Below are positions 58,589-64,000 of a DNA stretch of 64,000 nucleotides, one piece after another. The notes under the pieces were generated by a model. The model was not told the DNA's origin. It saw nothing but the letters and a program-made list of their open reading frames with translations, and did no database searches. Positions within the stretch are counted from its first letter, which is position 1. Each line of letters begins with the position of its first letter. The stretch lies in NCBI RefSeq assembly GCF_964340395.1, contig NC_135559.1:24817072-24881071 (forward strand). Reading direction: 5' to 3'. The DNA comes from Glandiceps talaboti (taxonomy: Eukaryota; Hemichordata; Enteropneusta; Spengelidae). Position numbers and translations under genes: made by a program.

Positions 58589-59859
58589 TACCGCCAATGG
58601 TGTTGTAGTACAACTACAGTTTTTAAAAATGTTTATCCATATGCTAGTCCATGTTAACAATAAGTGTTCGTTTGCTGAAAGACTATCCAGTTGCCAATCC
58701 AACCATATGACTATCTTTGCGATATATGCGATCATTTGGCTGTTGCTATGGGTGTGGTCATGTTGCTAGATATATTTGCATACATTTTTGAATGTTTTTG
58801 TTCACTGATGTATGAATTCCTGATGTTATCTTTGCAATATATGTGATCATTTGGCAGTTAGTATGGGCGTGGTCTTGTTGCTAGGCACATTTGCATACAT
58901 TTTTAAATGTTTATTCATTTGTCAATCAATCCTCATTATCTTTGCAATATATGTGATCATTTGGCTGTTGCTATGGGCATGGTCTTGTTGCTAGGCACAT
59001 TTGCATACATTTTTTTGAATGTTTATTCATTTGTCTATCAATTCCCGTTATCTTTGCAATATGCGTGATTATTTGGCTGTTACTATGGGCGTGGTCTTGT
59101 TGCTAGGCAAATTTACATACATTTTTTGAATGTTTATTCAATTTTCTGTTAATCCCCGTTGTTATCTTCACAATATATGTGATCATATGGCTGTTGCTGT
59201 GGGCATGGGTCTTGTGTCAAAATATTTTGAAGAAAATCTGCAGAATAACACTCCTAGAAACATCTTACCAAGTTTCAGTCTCATTGACCAAGTGCTTTTT
59301 GAGATATAAATTTTGGACCAAAATTCACATTTTTACACCTAATTTGCATATTACTGATGAGATGCATTTTGTATAAAAATACATAATATTTCTTCATCTA
59401 TACACCCACAGATGCATCCCTATTAAATTCCAGCTGAGCAGTTTTGGAATTATAGGTTTTTGACATATTTTTGCCCTAATTTGATATATCAATGAGGGAA
59501 CCATCATGCCATGAACAAATCTGAATATACTCACCCCTAAAAATGTACCCACCAAATTTCATGCCAATCTGCCCAGTAGTTTTGGAGTTTAGGTTTTTTG
59601 ACCAAAATCATATTTTTTGACCCAAATCACACACCTGTGATGCGATCATTTTCATTTGAACAATTTCCTTACTAGACCCCACAAGTAATGTCCCCACCAA
59701 ATACCAAGGCAATCAGTCTGGCAGTTTCTGAGTTTAAGTTGCCCACACACACACACACACTCAGACAGATGGACAGATGGACAGATGGACAGTCAGACAG
59801 ACAGACACCGCTCGATGCCTATAGCACTACTGAACCTACATTGTAGTTCAGTTGTGATA
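58589..59859 (+). mobile_element. HL1 element, full-length copy
   Basis: From TACCGCCAATGGTGTTGTAG after AAAAA to the hairpin end GTTCAGTTGTGATA. Five tandem units, the three TTTTTGACC blocks, (CA)n plus (GACAGATG)n at 59745-59805, and the hairpin with a longer loop as in the 7597-8374 copy. Confidence 0.85.
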
Positions 59860-59919
59860 ATATTTTAAAGATTTATATAATTAAAACCTTTGCAAGCTTT
59901 ATTGTGGACTGGGGAAATG

Positions 59920-60178
59920 AGAACAGAACAGAAACGAGAAAAGATGAACAAGTTGACAACTAACTTCAATGACTCTCCACACACTGTTGTGCATAGAAAT
60001 GGTAACCAGGTAACTGTTCAATCACCTGAAGGTGTTGGTTTTAAGCAAAACACGTGTAAATCCCGAGACTGATACAGCAGTGGAACCATCTGTGGAAGCA
60101 CCAGTGGATAACCCTAGTAAATCTAGTGTGACACAAGCTGCCTGTGGACCAACACACAAGGAAGTTATCTGTAAAATA
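59920..60178 (+). pseudogene. remnant of LTR-retrotransposon pol 3' end
   Basis: One frame encodes KREKMNKLTTNFNDSPHTVV, HRNGNQVTVQSPEGVGFKQN. After a 1-nt shift it goes on as NPETDTAVEPSVEAPVD and ends at TGA about 60180. The N-x-PHTVV-x-x-x-GNQVTVQSPEGV-x-(Y/F)K-x-N pattern is that of the integrase C-terminal tail in Ty3/gypsy-type pol. Everything upstream is absent. The inference rests on this short motif. Confidence 0.5.
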
Positions 60179-60309
60179 TGATGTCTTTATCATGGGATGA
60201 TACTATTGTAAAGGGGCACAATAATCCCCTAAATGACAGACATATAGTTAATGGGTAGTCCTCAACAGCCTGAAAGTTATTCTTGACTTATTGTTAAGTC
60301 ATGACTATG

Positions 60310-62210
60310 TTGTTTCTCCACTTGAGAATTAAAAGTTAAATAACTGTTGGAACTATTTACTGTTAAAAGTTAAAGAACTGCTGGAACTTTTTACTGTCCA
60401 CAGTTAAATAACTGTTGGATCAATTTACTGTTAAAAGTTAAAGAACTGCTGGAACTTTTAACTGTTAAAAGTTAAATAACTGTTGGAACTATTTACTGTC
60501 GAAAGTTAAATAACTGTTGGAACTTGGAACTATTTACTGTTAAAAGTTAAAGAACTGTTGGAACTATTTACTGTCAAAAGTTAAATAACTGTTGGAACTA
60601 TTTACTGTTAAAAGTTAAATAACTGTTGGAACTATTTACTGTCAAAAGTTGAATAACTGTTGGAACTTTTTTTATTGTCAAAAGTTAAATAACTGTTGGA
60701 ACTATTTACTGTCAAAAGTTAAATAACTGTTGGAACTATTTACTGTCAAAAGTTAAATAACTGTTGGAACTATTTACTGTCAAAAGTTAAATAACTGTTG
60801 GAACTATTTACTGTCAAAATTTAAATAAATGTTGGAACTATTTACTGTCAAAAGTTAAAGAACTGTTGGAACTATTTACTGTCAAAAGTTAAATAACTGT
60901 TGGATCTATTTACTGTCAAAAGTTAAATAACTGTTGGAACTATTTACTGTCAAAAGTTAAATAACTGTTGGAACTATTTACTGTCAACAGTTAAATAACT
61001 GTTGGAACTATTTACTGTCAAAAGTTAAATAACTGTTGGAACTATTTACTGTCAAAAGTTAAATAACTGTTGGAATTATTTACTGTCAAAAGTTAAATAA
61101 ATGTTGGAACTATTTACTTTTAAAAGTTAAAGAACTGTTGGAACTATTTACTGTCAAAAGTTAAAGAACTGTTGGATCTATTTACTGTCAAAAGTTAAAT
61201 AACTGTTGGAACTATTTACAGTTAAAAGCTAAATAACTGTTGAAACTATTTACTGTCAAAAGTTAAATAACTGTTGGAACTATTTACTGTCAAAAGTTAA
61301 ATAACTGTTGGAACTATTTACTGTCAAAAGTTAAATAACTGTTGGAACTATTTACTGTCAAAAGTTAAAGAACTGTTGGAACTATTTACTGTCAAAAGTT
61401 AAATAAATGTTGGAACTATTTACTGTCAAAAGTTAAAGAACTGTTGGAACTATTTACTGTCAAAAGTTAAATAACTGTTGGAACTATTTACTGTCAAAAG
61501 TTAAATAACTGTTGGAACTATTTACTGTCAAAAGTTAAATAACTGTTGGAACTATTTACTGTCAAAAGTTAAAGAACTGTTGGAACTATTTACTGTCAAA
61601 AGTTAAATAACTGTTGGAACTATTTACTGTTAAAAGTTAAATAACAGCTGGATCTATTTACTGTCAAAAGTTGAATAACTGTTGGAACTTTTTTTACTGT
61701 CAAAAGTTAAATAACTGTTGGAACTATTTACTGTCAAAAGATAAAGAACTGCTGGAACTTTTTTTTATCGTCAAATGTTAAATAACTGTTGGATCTATTT
61801 ACTGTCAAATGTTAAATAACTGTTGGAACTATTTACTGTCAAAAGTTAAATAACTGTTGGAACTATTTACTGTTAAAAGTTAAATAACTGTTGGAACTAT
61901 TTACTGTCAAAAGTTGAATAACTGTTGGAACTTTTTTTACTGTCAAAAGTTAAATAACTGTTGGAACTATTTACTGTCAAAAGATAAAGAACTGCTGGAA
62001 CTTTTTTTTATCGTCAAATGTTAAATAACTGTTGGATCTATTTACTGTCAAATGTTAAATAACTGTTGGAACTATTTACTGTCAAAAGTTAAATAACTGT
62101 TGGAACTATTTACTGTCAAAAGTTAAATAACTGTTGGAACTATTTACTATCAAAAGTTAAAGAGCTGATGAACTTTTTACTGTTAAAAGTTAAATAACTG
62201 TTGACTGTTA
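60310..62210. repeat. 34-bp minisatellite, about 55 units
   Basis: The consensus unit is AACTGTTGGAACTATTTACT plus GTCAAAAGTTAAAT. Variants are AAAGAACTG, GGATCTATTT, GTTAAAAGTT and units with a T run (AACTTTTTTT). A 243-bp block starting at 61663 is repeated starting at 61906, including the rare GTCAAAAGATAAAGAACTGC unit. It starts about 130 bp after the pol remnant. Confidence 0.95.
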
Positions 62211-62807
62211 AGCTGAAAGCTGAAGAACTGTAAGCAGTTTATTGTTAGGTTAAAAACAAAACAAAAACCCAAAGAATATTACTACTTAAGGGACTTGTGC
62301 ATGATCAGGACATTTACTTTTGATGACTCATTTCACTTAGAAGGAAAAGATGGATGTCATGTTTTGATGTGTACCACATTCCACTGGAAGCAGAATTTAC
62401 TTATCCCAGAGCATTCGTCTGTTGAAGTTAAATCGGTCTGAGTCTAGTTTAATCTGAGTCAGTTAATGCGGAATTTTACGAGAGAGTAAACAAAACTGGC
62501 ATGATAAAACACAGTATATGTTTCTTTCTCAATTTTACATTTGACTAGAATTTCTTTCCTGCAACTTATATCCTCACCCCCACCCCAACATTTCAACTTA
62601 CTAAATTATTATTCAGAATTTTAGGAAAACATGGCCATCATTCAGTTGAACTACCATGAAGGTCATGCAATAAAGTGATGCAAAGATAGAACTACAATAT
62701 CTGATAACAAACAGTCATCAGAGATGACTCAGACCCCACAATAGATGTTTACAGAGAATTGCCACCAGTCATGGATGGTAGTGTGATACATTAGATTGCA
62801 TGAAATA
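62211..62807. other. no gene recognised
   Basis: No supported feature. Confidence 0.35.
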
Positions 62808-63716
62808 TAGCGCCAATGGCATTGTAGCATAACTGTATTATTGATTGAATTTGCATACATTTTTTAATGTTATTTATTTATCTATTAATCCCTGTTGTTA
62901 TCTTCACAATATAAGTGATCATTTGGGCGTTGCCCTGGGTGTGGTCTTGCTGCTAGTTACATTCACATTACAATTTTTGAATGTTTATTCGATTGTCTAT
63001 TAATCACTTTTATCTTTGCGATATGCATGATCCTTTGGCTTGCTATGGGCGTGGTCTTGTTGCTAGGTACATTTGCATACATTTTTTGAATTTTCACTTG
63101 TCTACAAAACCCTATTATCTTTGTGAAATATACAACCGTTTGGCTGTTGCTATGGCTGTGGTCATGGTTGCTAAGGATATCTACATACATTGCTTGACTG
63201 TTTACTCACTTGCCTACCTGATGATGTTATTTGACCAAAATACACTGCCATTGGGTTGTTGTTATGGGCATGGTCATTGTTGCTAGGGTCAAAATGTTTT
63301 ACAGAAAGTCTGCAGAATAACAGTTTTGACCAAAATTCACATATTTTACACCTAATTTGCATATCACTCATGAGATCATTATATGCTTGATATTTCTTCA
63401 TTTATACACCCAAAGATGCATCCCCATCAAATTTCAGTCCAATCTGCTCAATAGTTTTGGAATTTTGACCAAAAACACACACTTTTAGCCCCAATTTGCA
63501 TATCACTAATGCAATCATCATGCCATGAACAAATCTAAATTAACATGCCCCAAAGAACATTCCCAACAAATTTCAGGTCATTCTGCCAAGTAGTTTTGGA
63601 GTTTAAAATTTTTGATCAAAAATAATATTTTTTTTTACCCAAATCGCACATCTCTGTAGCATGAATGAACTTATTTTCATCATAGTCAGTGTCTATGATT
63701 TAATTCAGATGTGCTA
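62808..63716 (+). mobile_element. HL1 element, shortened copy
   Basis: It begins TAGCGCCAATGGCATTGTAG with the subterminal TAGCATAACTG, has four tandem units (GTTGCTATGG words at about 110-bp spacing), the TTTTGACC blocks, and ends TTCAGATGTGCTAAAAA with a degraded hairpin and no (CA)n tract. Confidence 0.8.
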
Positions 63717-64000
63717 AAAACAGCATTTCCAAGCAACCTCAAACAGATGTTAATCTTGATGCCATTGGCATTGATATGTAAAGTAGCCTATAAAAGATTT
63801 AATGATTTTATTACATCAATAAAACAATGCAATTAAAAAGCTTGTCATAGATAACATGGTTAGAGGCACTTGAATGGGGTCCATCTGTTAAACTTGATGA
63901 GTTATTCAGCGAAATGTGAATATTTATGACAAGTATGACCACTATTTTAAGTGACATTTATATGCCTTCTATAGCATTTGACATTTGTACCAGGTTTGGT
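63717..64000. other. no gene recognised
   Basis: No supported feature up to the window edge. Confidence 0.35.

Noticed and set aside
62700-62790. Plus-strand peptide-like stretch near RDDSDPTIDVYREL
   Set aside because: Short, no splice signals on that strand, and on the strand opposite to the gene.

Overview
The window is eukaryotic, animal-type DNA: AT-rich, with GT-AG introns, poly-purine and CA microsatellites, many decayed non-LTR retrotransposons, a tyrosine-recombinase (DIRS-like) retroelement and several families of Helitron-like, foldback and MITE-type repeats. The mixture suggests an invertebrate metazoan, probably marine (lancelet, hemichordate or lophotrochozoan are plausible), but the sequence alone does not fix the species.

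Only one host gene is well supported. Four small minus-strand exons (58372-58425, 51654-51722, 48899-49003, 41044-41151) have consensus splice sites, all join in phase 0, and together encode the C-terminal 111 residues of a gamma-butyrobetaine dioxygenase / trimethyllysine dioxygenase (BBOX1/TMLHE) family 2-oxoglutarate Fe(II) oxygenase. Its 5' exons should lie beyond position 64000. Its introns hold two very large minisatellites (27-bp unit, 43490-47650; 39-bp unit, 51832-55493). A third (34-bp unit, 60310-62210) lies just upstream, probably also in an intron.

Layout. 1-1.6 kb: no gene. 2-7.6 kb: a broken minus-strand LINE (endonuclease part 6466-7595, RT part 2059-3075) with a degenerate DIRS-like element (3.1-5.65 kb) and a Helitron-like HL2 repeat between the parts. 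7.6-22 kb: HL1 and Helitron copies, LINE fragments, a tRNA-derived SINE inside a LINE, and two TIR transposons. 22.6-27.5 kb: a foldback element flanked by TTAA, into which a complete LTR retrotransposon with 4-bp target duplication has inserted. 27.5-40.9 kb: minisatellites, LINE tails, an internally deleted LINE, an expanded HL1 array and a MITE with a 9-bp duplication. 41-64 kb: the dioxygenase gene, HL1 copies and minisatellites.

The most interesting material is structural. (1) Two abundant families, HL1 (about 1.2-1.4 kb) and HL2 (about 0.8 kb), share one plan: a short subterminal inverted repeat, internal tandem units, a microsatellite, then a 3' hairpin ending in CTA and an A run. This resembles Helentron-associated (HINE/pearl-like) elements. 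Nested insertions, including HL1 in HL1 and HL1 in HL2, define the HL1 ends. (2) A third family has a canonical Helitron 3' end (hairpin, then CTGG, then host T) in six copies, with compensatory changes in the hairpin. Long open frames in the 43-55 kb region are artefacts of tandem units that are multiples of three.
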